Shown here one piece after another: positions 33,928 through 43,137 of a stretch of DNA of 64,000 bases. Source of the stretch: JBBQER01 sp052148155 (GTDB taxonomy: Bacteria > Actinomycetota > Acidimicrobiia > IMCC26256 > PALSA-610); NCBI GenBank assembly GCA_052148155.1, contig JBKQIY010000163.1, positions 26,621 through 90,620 on the forward strand. The letters are read 5' to 3'. Position 1 is the stretch's first letter. Each line of letters begins with the position of its first letter. Below the pieces are notes generated by a model that was not told the DNA's origin, searched no databases, and worked only from the letters and a program-made list of their open reading frames with translations. The position numbers and the translations under genes are program-made.

Positions 33928-34557
33928 CTACGCGGTCTTCAACACTTGGACGACGAACCACAGCGTCTCGTCGGGAGCGATGCCGCTCCCTGGGCTGCGC
34001 GCCCCGTAGGCCAACGCGGGCGGGATGCCGAGCAGACGCTCGCCGCCAACCCGCATGCCCGGAATCCCCTGCGTCCATCCGGGCACGACGTCAGCGAGCG
34101 AAGTGGTAAACGACTGATGCCGCGAATACGACGAGTCGAAGATCTTGCCCGTCGAGCACGACACGCCGATGTAGTTGACCGTCACGGTCGCGTCTGGTTT
34201 CACGACCGCGCCGGTCCCGACCTTCAGGTCCTGCTTGACGAGGTCCGTCGGTGGCGGGCCGACCTTGACCGGAACCGCAGGCGCGCCCGCCGGTAACGGA
34301 CCCGACATCGCGACGCACGGCTTGCCGGCGACCGAGCCGGCCACGGTCGTGGTCGGCCCGGACGTCGTGCTCGAGGCGCTACTGCCGCTGTTGCCACGCG
34401 CCCGCGCCACAAGCACAATCGCGACCGCAAGGGCGAGGACCAGCCCCACGGCCGCGAGCGTGAGCCGCCTCCGCTGCGCCCGCCGGCGCGCCTGTTCGAC
34501 GGCGGCTGTGCGCGCCGTTCGGTTCTGTTGCCTGCGCTGACGGTTGGCTGAACTCAC
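33928..34557 (-). CDS. FKBP-type peptidyl-prolyl cis-trans isomerase, membrane-anchored
   Basis: 209 aa from GTG 34557. A highly basic N-terminus (RQRRQQNRTARTAAVEQARR) precedes one membrane helix (LTLAAVGLVLALAVAIVLVA), a Ser/Thr linker and an FKBP domain (residues ~105-209): DLVKQDLKVGTGAVVKPDAT, VTVNYIGVS, FDSSYSRHQSFTTSLADVVP, GWTQGIPGMRVGGERLLGIP, PALAYG. It should catalyse prolyl isomerisation outside the cytoplasmic membrane. Convergent with the export cassette and tail-to-head with the beta-helix gene. Confidence 0.92.
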   Translation of the reverse strand: MSSANRQRRQQNRTARTAAVEQARRRAQRRRLTLAAVGLVLALAVAIVLVARARGNSGSSASSTTSGPTTTVAGSVAGKPCVAMSGPLPAGAPAVPVKVGPPPTDLVKQDLKVGTGAVVKPDATVTVNYIGVSCSTGKIFDSSYSRHQSFTTSLADVVPGWTQGIPGMRVGGERLLGIPPALAYGARSPGSGIAPDETLWFVVQVLKTA

Positions 34558-34852
34558 GAGACAGAACGTACCAAGCCCGCACACCAATCCTGGGGAGCTC
34601 GGCACGCCGGTGCGCGACCGGCCCGAGAGGCGTCGCGACGATCAGCTGACGCGGGCTGCCGGCCTTGGCTGACGTTGCGCTCGCGTGCGCAGATCGGTCG
34701 AGCTCGCCCAAGCCGGCGTGCACCCACCTCGAGCGCTTCAAGCTCAGGCGCCACGATCAGCGTGACCGCGACCCTGCTTCGGATCGTGCGTCGATCCGCC
34801 GTTTCGTGCCGGTCGGGTTCGTTCATGCTCGCACACGCCACGGTGCCGGTCG

Positions 34853-36511
34853 TCACACCGGTTTGCCGTCCGGGCACCACGCGTTGGCCGGCACATCGAC
34901 GCACGGATTCGGCATCGAGGTCAGCGTCGTCGGTAACCGATGCATGACCGCGCCGGTCGTTTTTGGATATTTCGCACCGGCCGGGCAGGTGCCGAACCCG
35001 GTGTCGCACAGCACCTGACCGAGCAGGCTGCCGCCGGTATTCGCCGCAGTCGTGAGCGCTCCGCAGGTCGGCTGGAGGGTCTGCAGGTTGGGTGGCGCAC
35101 TGCCGTCCGGTGCCGTATTGCCGGCGTAACAGTTCTGCGGTTGGTGCGCAGAGATGGTGATCTGTCCGAAGTCGACGTTGCTCGGATTCCCGAAGTAGCC
35201 GTCGTGCGAGAAGGTGTTGTGCAGGAGTGCGTCGTTCTCGGGGTCGTACACGCAACCCAACCCGGTTGTCTGCACGCCACCGGTTCCTGCGCACGTCTGA
35301 CCGAGCACCGGCTTGTCGCTGTCAGGGTAGGGAACGAAAAGGATTCCCCACGCCCCGTTGTTCGTGAAGGTGTTGTCCATCACTGTGTCGTTGCGGCCGC
35401 CGGAGAGTGTCATCCCGGTACCCACCGGACCGGCCGCCGCGCTCCCCGCGGCCGGAACGTCCGGATTGTTGTTGTCGTGCACGTTGTTGTCGACGAACAC
35501 CCAGCACGAGTGTGTGTGCGTGATCGGACTGATGTCGTTGTTCGGGCATGTGCCGTTCTGAGGTGCCGGCGGGTCACCGCCGATCTGCGTGTTGGTGTCC
35601 AGGCCGTCTTCGTTGTTGTCGAACTGTGAGTGTTCGATCACGATCGCGCCACCCGAGTTCGTGCCCGAGTACCCGAGCGCGTCGAACTCCATCCACGCGT
35701 CGCTGATCGTGATGTCGCATACCTGCAGGCACGCGCCGACATACATGCCGGAATCGTTGAAGTTGCTCGCATACGTATTCGTCCACGTGGCCGGACCTTG
35801 CGAGTTCGAAGAGAAGATGCCGTATTGCGCGGCGGTGCCCTCGCCGCCGAAGAACGTCGAGGTCGCGGTCAGATAACTCCCGGAGTAGCCGTGCAGACCG
35901 ACCGCTCCCGAGTCGGCGCCGCCGTTCCACCAGATCGCGTTGCCCGATGAGTCAGACCCGGCGAGGAAGTTGCATACCGTGAGGTTGTCGACACTGACTC
36001 CGTTGGCTTTCCAAATCACGATGCCGTTGCGGCCTTCGTGCTTGCCGTCGGTGCCGACACGGCCGTACGTCTGCTCACTTGGGTTGCCGCTACACGCGGG
36101 CGCGCCTGGCTTGGTCCCATCGACGATCACCGAGTTGCGATCCATGCCGCGCATGTGAACGTTCGACTTGTCGATGAACACGCCGCCGAAGCCGCCCGAC
36201 GAGACATACTCGGACGGCGGGCCAGTCGTGTCGGCGGTCTCGTGGTAATCGCCGGGCGCGACGAGGATCCAATCGCCGGCTCGCGCCGCGTTCACCGCGG
36301 ACTGAATCGTTCGGTATTGGCCGACATGTCCGTCGAAGGTGCCGACGAGGAGCACCCGCGCTGGGTTCCCCGCGACGCTCGTCGTCGGTTGCGTCGCCGC
36401 GCTCGCCGCCTTCGACGACGAGCCACACGCGGCCAGCGTGCAGACCACGAGCATCGATGCGCTCAGGATCGCTCCCGCGCGTGCGACCCGTGATGACCGA
36501 ATCGGATCCAT
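34853..36511 (-). CDS. Secreted right-handed beta-helix lipoprotein
   Basis: 552 aa. Lipoprotein signal (AGAILSASMLVVCTLAACGSS). After a linker it starts RVLLVGTFDGHVGQYRTIQS, the entry into a parallel beta-helix as in pectate-lyase-like NosD/right-handed repeat proteins. Coils with regular N and G turns continue (VNAARAGDWILVAPGDYHET, NGVSVDNLTVCNFLAG, GGAIVIEHSQFDNNEDGLDT, NDTVMDNTFTNNGAWGILFV). Cysteines cluster in the C-terminal third. Such proteins cut or bind polysaccharides; no lyase or hydrolase catalytic set can be named here. Single gene, divergent from the dioxygenase gene. Confidence 0.83.
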   Translation of the reverse strand: MDPIRSSRVARAGAILSASMLVVCTLAACGSSSKAASAATQPTTSVAGNPARVLLVGTFDGHVGQYRTIQSAVNAARAGDWILVAPGDYHETADTTGPPSEYVSSGGFGGVFIDKSNVHMRGMDRNSVIVDGTKPGAPACSGNPSEQTYGRVGTDGKHEGRNGIVIWKANGVSVDNLTVCNFLAGSDSSGNAIWWNGGADSGAVGLHGYSGSYLTATSTFFGGEGTAAQYGIFSSNSQGPATWTNTYASNFNDSGMYVGACLQVCDITISDAWMEFDALGYSGTNSGGAIVIEHSQFDNNEDGLDTNTQIGGDPPAPQNGTCPNNDISPITHTHSCWVFVDNNVHDNNNPDVPAAGSAAAGPVGTGMTLSGGRNDTVMDNTFTNNGAWGILFVPYPDSDKPVLGQTCAGTGGVQTTGLGCVYDPENDALLHNTFSHDGYFGNPSNVDFGQITISAHQPQNCYAGNTAPDGSAPPNLQTLQPTCGALTTAANTGGSLLGQVLCDTGFGTCPAGAKYPKTTGAVMHRLPTTLTSMPNPCVDVPANAWCPDGKPV

Positions 36512-36605
36512 GGCTCTACCCCTCGCCGCCGCTTCGCGGAGCGGGCCGATCCTAACGACTCCGTCGACGGCGACCGCGGGGATGTCGTCGGGGTCGTGCG
36601 CCGCC

Positions 36606-36611
36606 TACGTT
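36606..36611 (+). promoter_or_regulatory. Probable -10 box (TACGTT), leaderless dioxygenase promoter
   Basis: TACGTT ends 6 nt before GTG 36618. The G-run between them could also be read as a short ribosome binding site, so the leaderless reading is likely but not certain. Confidence 0.45.
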
Positions 36612-36617
36612 GGGGGA

Positions 36618-37457
36618 GTGGAAGTCGTCGATCCAGCAACGCTGCCCGATCTCGACACGCCGTACGCGATCGACCCGGACGCCCCCGCGCAGTTCGCATC
36701 GGCGGGGCATGTCATGTTGGCGGGATTGGCGGCCGCCTCCGAGATTGCCGCGTACCGAGACCATTTGGAGGCCGCGGCAGCGAACACGAACCGGGAGCGC
36801 CGACCGATCAGCGAACGCGACACGTATTCGGCCGCGTTCCTCCAGAGCTTCAACCTGTGGCGTACCGACGACGTGTGCCGCCGGTTCGTGTTTTCGTCCC
36901 GCTTCGCGAAAGCCGCCGCCGATATTCTCGGTGTGAGCGGCGTGCGCATCTATCACGATCAGGCGCTGTTCAAAGAGCCCGGCGGCGGCCACACACCTTG
37001 GCATCAGGACCAGTTCTACTGGCCGGTCGACACCGAAAAGACAGTCACGATGTGGATGCCGCTCGCCGATCTTGACCCGAGGGTCGGTTCGATGACCTTC
37101 GCGACCGGAAGTCACCGGGCCGGCAAGTTGCGCGGGCATGCCATCTCCGACGAGAGCGAACAGGCCTACGCCGCGTTGGTTCGTTCCGAGCACCTTGCCG
37201 AGCACAGCTACGGGGCGATCCGAGCCGGCGATGCCACGTTCCACGCAGGGTGGACGTTGCATCGTGCCGGTCCGAACCCCACCGAACGGATGCGTCCCGT
37301 GATGACGGTCATCTACTTCGCGGACGGCGCGCGTGTCTGCGAGCCTGATTCGGTGTATCAGCAGTTCGATCTCGGTGTCTGGCTCCCCGGATTATGTCCC
37401 GGCGATCTTGCCGCGAGTCCAATCAACCCGTTGCTCTGGCCGGTCGGCGCGTCATAA
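36618..37457 (+). CDS. Phytanoyl-CoA dioxygenase family protein
   Basis: 279 aa from GTG 36618; ATG 36582 in the same frame would add 12 residues. An Fe(II)/2-oxoglutarate oxygenase of the PhyH family. The iron facial triad is visible as His and Asp in GHTPWHQDQFYWPVD and the distal His in FHAGWTLHRAGPNPT; the following MRPVMTVIYFADG carries the Arg expected to bind 2-oxoglutarate. Likely hydroxylates an acyl-CoA or a small lipid-like molecule. Neighbours (P450, methyltransferase) suggest oxidative tailoring, but there is no operon link. Confidence 0.9.
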   Translation: MEVVDPATLPDLDTPYAIDPDAPAQFASAGHVMLAGLAAASEIAAYRDHLEAAAANTNRERRPISERDTYSAAFLQSFNLWRTDDVCRRFVFSSRFAKAAADILGVSGVRIYHDQALFKEPGGGHTPWHQDQFYWPVDTEKTVTMWMPLADLDPRVGSMTFATGSHRAGKLRGHAISDESEQAYAALVRSEHLAEHSYGAIRAGDATFHAGWTLHRAGPNPTERMRPVMTVIYFADGARVCEPDSVYQQFDLGVWLPGLCPGDLAASPINPLLWPVGAS

Positions 37458-37814
37458 AGACCGCCGACCAGTCGTTTCGATTCGCCAACATCTCCTCGAG
37501 GTTCGGCGCGCGCCTTGACGCCGCCAGAGTCGACGCAGATGGGTTGCGGTCGAGGGCGCATCGGTCGGCCGCACGGACGCCACGGGCAAGCCCTACGAGC
37601 GGACGGCTCGTTGATCGCAGGCACCTCGAGCAGCGCAGCAACGGACCCACGCACAGCTGCGCGACGATGACCGAGGTGACCGCGTCGACCTTCGCGTCGT
37701 GCGGAGCAGGATCAAGGACCGCGGATTTCGCGACGTCATCGCCCGATCCGGCCGGCCGAGCGCCGCACTGGTCGGTCGGATGCTGGTGGTCTGCCTTCCT
37801 GCGAGACTGGCGGC
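37458..37814. other. Intergenic stretch without a recognised gene
   Basis: About 357 bp between the dioxygenase and the methyltransferase. Open frames exist on both strands, but none has a start signal or family resemblance. Confidence 0.6.
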
Positions 37815-38444
37815 GTGAGCCTGTACGAAGACCACGTGCTGCCGAGAGTCATCGACGTGATGTTGGGCAACCAGCGGATCGGAAAGCTGCGCCGGCGCGC
37901 GCTGACGGAGTTGAGCGGCGTCGTCGTCGAGGTCGGCTTCGGGAGCGGTGCAAACGTCCCGTACTACCCGGACGCGGTGGAGCGGGTATACGCGATTGAT
38001 CCGGCGCTGGTCGGCAGGAAGCTCGCGGAGAAACGGCTCGCGGCGTCGAGTGTTCCCGTCGAGTTCGTCGGCCTCGACGGTGCCGCGATCCCGCTCGATG
38101 ATGCGTCGGTCGACAACGCGCTCAGTACGTGGACGTTGTGCACGATCCCCGACGTCGATGAGGCGTTGCAGGAAGTGCGGCGGGTGTTGCGGCCCGGAGG
38201 GCGTCTCGTGTTCCTCGAGCACGGACTCTCCCACGACCCAAAAGTTGCGCGACGCCAACGCCGCTACAACGGAATCCAACGGCGTGTCGCGGGCGGCTGC
38301 CACCTCGACCGTGATCCCGCCGCCCTGATCGCAGCCTCCGGACTCGATCTCGAGCAGGTCGAGACGTTCGCGATCGCCGGACCAAAGATCATGAGCTACA
38401 TGTATGCCGGCACCGCACGGAAGCGATCGTATGAGCGCAGGTGA
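37815..38444 (+). CDS. Class I SAM-dependent methyltransferase
   Basis: 209 aa from GTG 37815. Motif I VVVEVGFGSGANVPYY binds S-adenosylmethionine, the acidic residue ending strand 2 is in VYAIDPALVGRKLAEK, motif II-like IPLDDASVDNALSTWTLCTI and motif III LRPGGRLVFLEHGLSHDP. This resembles the UbiE/METTL7-like group that methylates small lipophilic acceptors. It overlaps the P450 gene by 14 bp in another frame, so the two are coupled and may act on one substrate. Confidence 0.9.
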   Translation: MSLYEDHVLPRVIDVMLGNQRIGKLRRRALTELSGVVVEVGFGSGANVPYYPDAVERVYAIDPALVGRKLAEKRLAASSVPVEFVGLDGAAIPLDDASVDNALSTWTLCTIPDVDEALQEVRRVLRPGGRLVFLEHGLSHDPKVARRQRRYNGIQRRVAGGCHLDRDPAALIAASGLDLEQVETFAIAGPKIMSYMYAGTARKRSYERR

Positions 38445-39642
38445 CGCAGGCCCGATTTCGGGTTTCGTCGTCGGTGGCGGTGAACGGTGGCGTGACCCCT
38501 TCCCTATGTACCGGTGGCTTCGCGAACATGATCCGGTCCACTTCGTCGAAGCAGGCGACTATTGGGTCCTGTCACGGTTCGCGGACGTTTCGGCCGCCGC
38601 GATCGATACGCAGATGTTTTCCTCCGCTCGTGGTCTGACCTTCACCTCGAACGAACGGGAACTTGTCGGTCTCGATCGGGATGCAACGCCGATCGTGATG
38701 ATGGATCCACCCGAGCACACCGAGTTCAGGCGGTTGCTCGCGCGCGGGTTCACGCCAAAACGGGTCGTCGAGCTGGAACCGGCGATACGGGCGTTTGTCG
38801 GTCAGCGGATCGACCGACTTCGAGCGGCCGGCTCCGGCGACATCGTCGCGGACGTATTCAAACCTCTGCCCAGCTTCGTCGTTGCGCACTATTTGGGGGT
38901 TCCAACATCGGATCGCGCTCGATTCGATCGTTGGACCGACGCGATCGTCGCCGCGAACGCGCGGGGCGGAGCGCTCGGGGCGCCAGAAGCGGTCGGGGAG
39001 ATGATCGAATACTTCGCCGCGCTTGCGGAGCGGCGACGACGCGATCCGGGCGACGACACGATCTCCGATCTGGTGCGACTCCAAGCCGCGGGAGTGGCAG
39101 TTTCGGTCGTGCAGATCCTCGGTTACGCCTTCACGATGGTCGCGGGCGGGAACGATACGACCACGGGTCTCCTCGGCGGTGCGGCCGTACTTTTGACCGT
39201 CCATCTCGACCAACGCGAAGCGCTGATCGAGGCGCCCGACATGATCCCGAACGCGGTGGATGAGTTCTTGCGCCTGACCTCGCCGGTGCAGGGACTGGCC
39301 CGGACGGTCACACACGATCTCGACTTGCATGGACGTCTCATCCGCGAACACACCAAGGTGCTCTTGCTCTTCGCAGCCGCGAACCGGGATCCCGACGAGT
39401 TCGGTCCGACTGCCGAAGACTGTGACGTCACCCGGAACATCGACCGGATCCTCAGCTTCGGATTCGGACCGCATCACTGCCTCGGAGCCGCGGTGGCGAA
39501 ACTCCAAGCGCGGGTCGCGCTCGAGGAGCTGCTCGCTCGCTGCCCGAGATTCGCGGTCGATCCCGACGAAGGTCGCTACGCCGACGGGTCGTTCGTTCGA
39601 CGGTACGCGTCGTTGCCTTTCATCGCCGACACCACCTCCTGA
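38431..39642 (+). CDS. Cytochrome P450
   Basis: 403 aa from ATG 38431. I-helix oxygen-activation motif AGGNDTTTG, K-helix ExxR in VDEFLRLTSPVQGLART, and the heme-thiolate loop FGFGPHHCLGAAVAKLQAR with Cys as fifth iron ligand. The PPEHTEFRRLLARGFTPKRV block places it among soluble bacterial class I P450s, which need a separate ferredoxin and reductase; none lies next door. Start overlaps the methyltransferase gene. Substrate unknown; fatty acids, terpenes or sterols are possible in this family. Confidence 0.95.
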   Translation: MSAGDAGPISGFVVGGGERWRDPFPMYRWLREHDPVHFVEAGDYWVLSRFADVSAAAIDTQMFSSARGLTFTSNERELVGLDRDATPIVMMDPPEHTEFRRLLARGFTPKRVVELEPAIRAFVGQRIDRLRAAGSGDIVADVFKPLPSFVVAHYLGVPTSDRARFDRWTDAIVAANARGGALGAPEAVGEMIEYFAALAERRRRDPGDDTISDLVRLQAAGVAVSVVQILGYAFTMVAGGNDTTTGLLGGAAVLLTVHLDQREALIEAPDMIPNAVDEFLRLTSPVQGLARTVTHDLDLHGRLIREHTKVLLLFAAANRDPDEFGPTAEDCDVTRNIDRILSFGFGPHHCLGAAVAKLQARVALEELLARCPRFAVDPDEGRYADGSFVRRYASLPFIADTTS

Positions 39643-40330
39643 GCAGGGCAGCGGGCCCGCCAGCACGTCGTATGTGTCGTCGCAGCGAAAGGAAGCGGTC
39701 TCACGCGGTCGGTTGCCGAGAGCGTCGCGCGGCGCGTTACGGCGGGCTGCGGGCCCCACCGGATTCGGGGAGCCGTTTGCGCGATGCCGCCTGAATCGTG
39801 CGTACTGTGTTGAATCTGCGCGTTTCGTTGTCGCGACGCGTCCGGCGGCATCGTCCGGTGGTCGCGGCGCCTGGCAGAACTCCCGGATACGACGGGCGCC
39901 CAACCCGATTCGAGCGCGCGAGAGTCCGCGACCGGACAGTGCATCCAGCTTCGGGAACCTCCCGAGGTGACGTGTGGAGCACGGCGACCTTGGACATGAG
40001 GGGGCTGGTGTGTCGCCGCGCGAGCGTTGCCCACTCGCCACGTCGTCCAGCCGTGTTCGCGCTGTACCTGACCGTCCCCCAAAAGGTTCGATCATGGCGG
40101 GTGTGTCTCTCGCATCTGTAGCGTCGTGCTCGTGCTGCAGCCGGCTTCCGTGGCGGTGACCGTTCTTGAGGGTGCAACCGGCCTCGGCGGAGCTGTCGCC
40201 CGCCTGCGCAGTCCGGGTCCGACAGCCCAGATTGCGCCGAGAGGATCGCGGCAACTTCCCGGCCAAGACGAAGCATCGCTCACCGAACGGACAAACCACA
40301 GCGGACCCATATGACCTGCAACGGAGAACA
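39643..40330. other. Long stretch without a recognised gene
   Basis: About 690 bp downstream of the P450 gene. Long frames on the minus strand are antisense shadows of P450. Codon pattern is irregular, and no family or structured RNA was recognised. It marks the start of the low-density right half. Confidence 0.55.
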
Positions 40331-40786
40331 ATGAAGCGTGACCTTCGCATCGAACTGCTACGCAACGTCTGGCTTTTCGAACGCTGCACCAAGCGGGAGC
40401 TCGACGCACTCGCGAAGCTTGCGACACAGGTCGACCTCCCGGCCGGGAAGGTGCTCGCGACGCAAGGCGAACGAGGCCAAGAGTTTTTTGTCATCGTCAG
40501 CGGGCGTGTGCAGGCCACTCGAAAGAACGTTGTCATCGGAACCTTGGGACCGGGAAGTTTCTTCGGTGAGATGGCCTTGCTCGAACGGCTGCCCCGCGTC
40601 GCGACCGTCACGACGACCGAGCCGACATCGGTGTTGGTGCTGACCTCTCTCGCGTTCGACGAGCTCGTCGCCTCGATGCCATCGGTCGACCGCAAGATGT
40701 TGATCGTGCTCGCCAATCGGCTGCGCGAGGTCGAGGATCGATATGTACCCGCCGAGGCCCGCATTACCTCCATCAACATCGCGTAA
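40331..40786 (+). CDS. Cyclic nucleotide-binding (CRP-like sensor) domain protein
   Basis: 151 aa from ATG 40331, with GGAG 5 nt upstream. It is one cNMP-binding beta-roll: LFERCTKRELDALAKLATQV, PAGKVLATQGERGQEFFVIV, SGRVQATRKNVVIGTLGPGS, and the phosphate-binding-cassette-like FFGEMALLERLPRVATVTTT. There is no helix-turn-helix after the C-helix (MLIVLANRLREVEDRY), so it is not a CRP transcription factor but a stand-alone sensor or partner subunit. Ligand cAMP or cGMP is inferred from FGEMALLERLPRVATV. Confidence 0.87.
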   Translation: MKRDLRIELLRNVWLFERCTKRELDALAKLATQVDLPAGKVLATQGERGQEFFVIVSGRVQATRKNVVIGTLGPGSFFGEMALLERLPRVATVTTTEPTSVLVLTSLAFDELVASMPSVDRKMLIVLANRLREVEDRYVPAEARITSINIA

Positions 40787-41245
40787 CCCTCGAACATCAC
40801 CAAGCTGCCGTACGACGCGAGACCGGCGTCGTGAGGCGGTCGAACGTTGTCGAGCAAACCGCCAGCATCGCGCTGTCTGACGGTGACGGCGTCATCCGAG
40901 CGGCGCGCATCGAGGCCGACGCGGCCGTGAGGCCGACCTCGCCTCACGGCATCTGGTTGTTGCGTGTGCGGTTGCGCCCGACGTCCCGCGCGCGCACGCA
41001 CCCTCGCTCCGGGGTGTGCTGGGTGCCCGCCAAACTCGGGTCGGGCGTGGTCGTTGGCGCCGGCCGAGGCACGGTCATCTGCGTCCGGCGCGGCCGCGGT
41101 TCAGCGTCCGACCGGTGTGTTGCACCAGACCATGACGTTGCCGTCGGTGCCGGGCCTGGTTGCGATCAGCTCGCCCCGCCGCTGATCGCGTGCGAAGTTG
41201 GCCTGAGCATCCGACGGCTCGTGACGCCTACGCGGCGGCGGTTGA
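40787..41245. other. Stretch without a recognised gene
   Basis: About 460 bp between the cNMP-binding gene and the convergent RnfD-like gene. No family match, tRNA-like fold or clear terminator was recognised. Confidence 0.5.
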
Positions 41246-42916
41246 TCATGTCGCGGTCACGCACGCTGCGGTGCGCGGATCGGAACGGTTTCCGCATATG
41301 AGCCAGTGACCGCCACCTTTTGTGACAACGAGCGTGTTCAGATAGCGGCGGGCGTGGTCGGCGAGTCGGCGCGGCGTTTTCGACCGCGTGAACGTCGTCT
41401 CGTGTACGACGCCCTGTAGTTCCACGTCGATTTCGGGGAAGACTTGGCCGGATGTTCGTTTCGCGACGGTGACCGTCGCGGCAGTGAGGTGATAGGTCGC
41501 GACGGCGAGCGGCCCGGTCTCGGAACAAATCGTGGAGATCAAGTTGTCGAGCCATGGGAACCGGGCGACGCTCGAGGCGAGCACCGCGTCTCGGCGGTCA
41601 ATCGCTTCAGCCGCGATCGCGAGGTCGTTGGTGACGTCACCGACGATCTCCGTCGCCTCGCGCCGACTGATCGGCGTCGCGACGTCGATCGCGTCGCGCA
41701 CGTTGATGGTGGGTGGCGGCACGCCAGTGCCTGGCGGTCGCGGTTGGGTCGGGATGGTTGCGGCACTCGCGCAGTGCGCGGGTACGGCCGGGGCGGGGGC
41801 AACCGGCGTGACGCTCGATGTCGCCGCCGGCGTGCCGGCGCCGAGGACGATGGCCGTATACGCGACCGCGGCGACAGCAACGACGGCGACGAATCGTAAG
41901 CGGGCCGCGACGCTCGCCCGGCTCTTGCGATGTGCGTCGTTGCGGACCGTTGGGCCGAACCCAACCACGGTCCCGAAACGGTCCGGCGCTGGGCCCGCCT
42001 CCGGAAGGAGTCGTTCGAGTAGCGGCCGTGCCGCGCAGACCAACGCAAGTGCGCCGAGCAGCGCGACCTTGGTGGCGAACTCGGTTCGTTGGGGCGCGGC
42101 CAGCGCGACGAACACGAGCGCGATCGCGGCGCCGTAGACGTGACGTGCGATCCGCCCGCGCGGTGCGGTCTTGGGATCGGTGATCATGAAAAACGCGAAG
42201 ACGAGTACCTCGGGCGAGGTGACGAGGATCCACCAGAAGTACCCGTCACAGACCGGACCGATGTGCCAACGGGCGGTAATGCAGTGCCCGCGGATGGCGA
42301 GCACTGCCAACGCGGCCGCGTAGGTCGTCCAGAAGCTCGCGACGAGGCCGAGCAACCCCACCCGCCAGGCAAGGAGGACTCCGCCGACGATGATCACTGT
42401 CAACGCGAGCGCGAGGCCGACACCGGGCCGTACCCACCAGAAGTCGAGCGGATCGACTCGCCGGCTTCCGAGTATCAAGAAGCACAACACCAGACCGAAG
42501 TTCGATGGGTTGAACAATGGGCGGCCGTCCACCCGGATCAGGTACTTCGAGAGCAGCGAAATTGCGGCGACGGCGGCGAAGATCCATCCGCCGCGCAGAC
42601 TCCACCAGTCTCCGTGACGGGTGCCGGGAATCCGCAGCACGAGCGCCACGCCGCTCCCGGTCAGCAACGCGCTCGTTGGCCATGCGACCACGTGCTCCCG
42701 GCGCAAGGTGATCGCGCACTCGATGACCGCGCATGTCGAGACCGCGATCAAGATCTGCGCGATCGAGATATCGAAGTGCAAGAGCGTCTGGCCGAGCACC
42801 TGAAGCGTCAGGACGACCAACGCGACATGAAGTCGCGGATCCCGAAGGTCTGGTCCGACGAACGGATAACGCCGAGCGCGCAACTTCAACGCCGCCGGGG
42901 GGCTTTGGGTGTCCAT
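41246..42916 (-). CDS. RnfD/NqrB/UnbU-like membrane protein with an extracytoplasmic C-terminal domain
   Basis: 556 aa from ATG 42916. About ten membrane helices in the first ~340 residues, with RVDGRPLFNPSNFGLVLCFL typical of the NqrB/RnfD/UnbU family and FWWILVTSPEVLVFAFFMIT followed by DPKTAPRGRIARHVYGA. In RnfD/NqrB an SGAT-type Thr carries covalent FMN; the corresponding region here reads LLTGSGVALVL, so flavinylation by that motif is not supported. After a final helix (~360-380) comes a ~175-residue Cys-containing domain of unknown fold. No other rnf, nqr or enediyne genes are nearby. Confidence 0.75.
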   Translation of the reverse strand: MDTQSPPAALKLRARRYPFVGPDLRDPRLHVALVVLTLQVLGQTLLHFDISIAQILIAVSTCAVIECAITLRREHVVAWPTSALLTGSGVALVLRIPGTRHGDWWSLRGGWIFAAVAAISLLSKYLIRVDGRPLFNPSNFGLVLCFLILGSRRVDPLDFWWVRPGVGLALALTVIIVGGVLLAWRVGLLGLVASFWTTYAAALAVLAIRGHCITARWHIGPVCDGYFWWILVTSPEVLVFAFFMITDPKTAPRGRIARHVYGAAIALVFVALAAPQRTEFATKVALLGALALVCAARPLLERLLPEAGPAPDRFGTVVGFGPTVRNDAHRKSRASVAARLRFVAVVAVAAVAYTAIVLGAGTPAATSSVTPVAPAPAVPAHCASAATIPTQPRPPGTGVPPPTINVRDAIDVATPISRREATEIVGDVTNDLAIAAEAIDRRDAVLASSVARFPWLDNLISTICSETGPLAVATYHLTAATVTVAKRTSGQVFPEIDVELQGVVHETTFTRSKTPRRLADHARRYLNTLVVTKGGGHWLICGNRSDPRTAACVTAT

Positions 42917-43125
42917 TATCGAGTCGACTTCGAGGCGGGCACTTTGGCCGCCGACGCGAAACTCGCCGGAACACGTGGGCGGTTGGTTCGGCGGGCCGGC
43001 CGTGACCTCTCCGACCTGTGGACCGTCGTTCGGCCCGTTCGGGAAAGACGCGTCGACGAGTCGGCGTTCGTTGGCCTTGCCGGCTCGTCGGTCGTGTCTA
43101 CGTGCGCGCGGCGATCGATGACAGG

Positions 43126-43131
43126 TACCTT
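43126..43131 (+). promoter_or_regulatory. Probable -10 box (TACCTT), leaderless amidohydrolase promoter
   Basis: TACCTT ends exactly 6 nt before GTG 43138, which is followed directly by an in-frame ATG at 43141. The box favours GTG as the first translated codon. Confidence 0.55.
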
Positions 43132-43137
43132 TTTCGA

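Noticed and set aside
38572..41001. 809-codon open frame on the minus strand
   Set aside because: It is antisense to P450 and the cNMP-binding gene, has no family resemblance and is explained by high GC at third positions.
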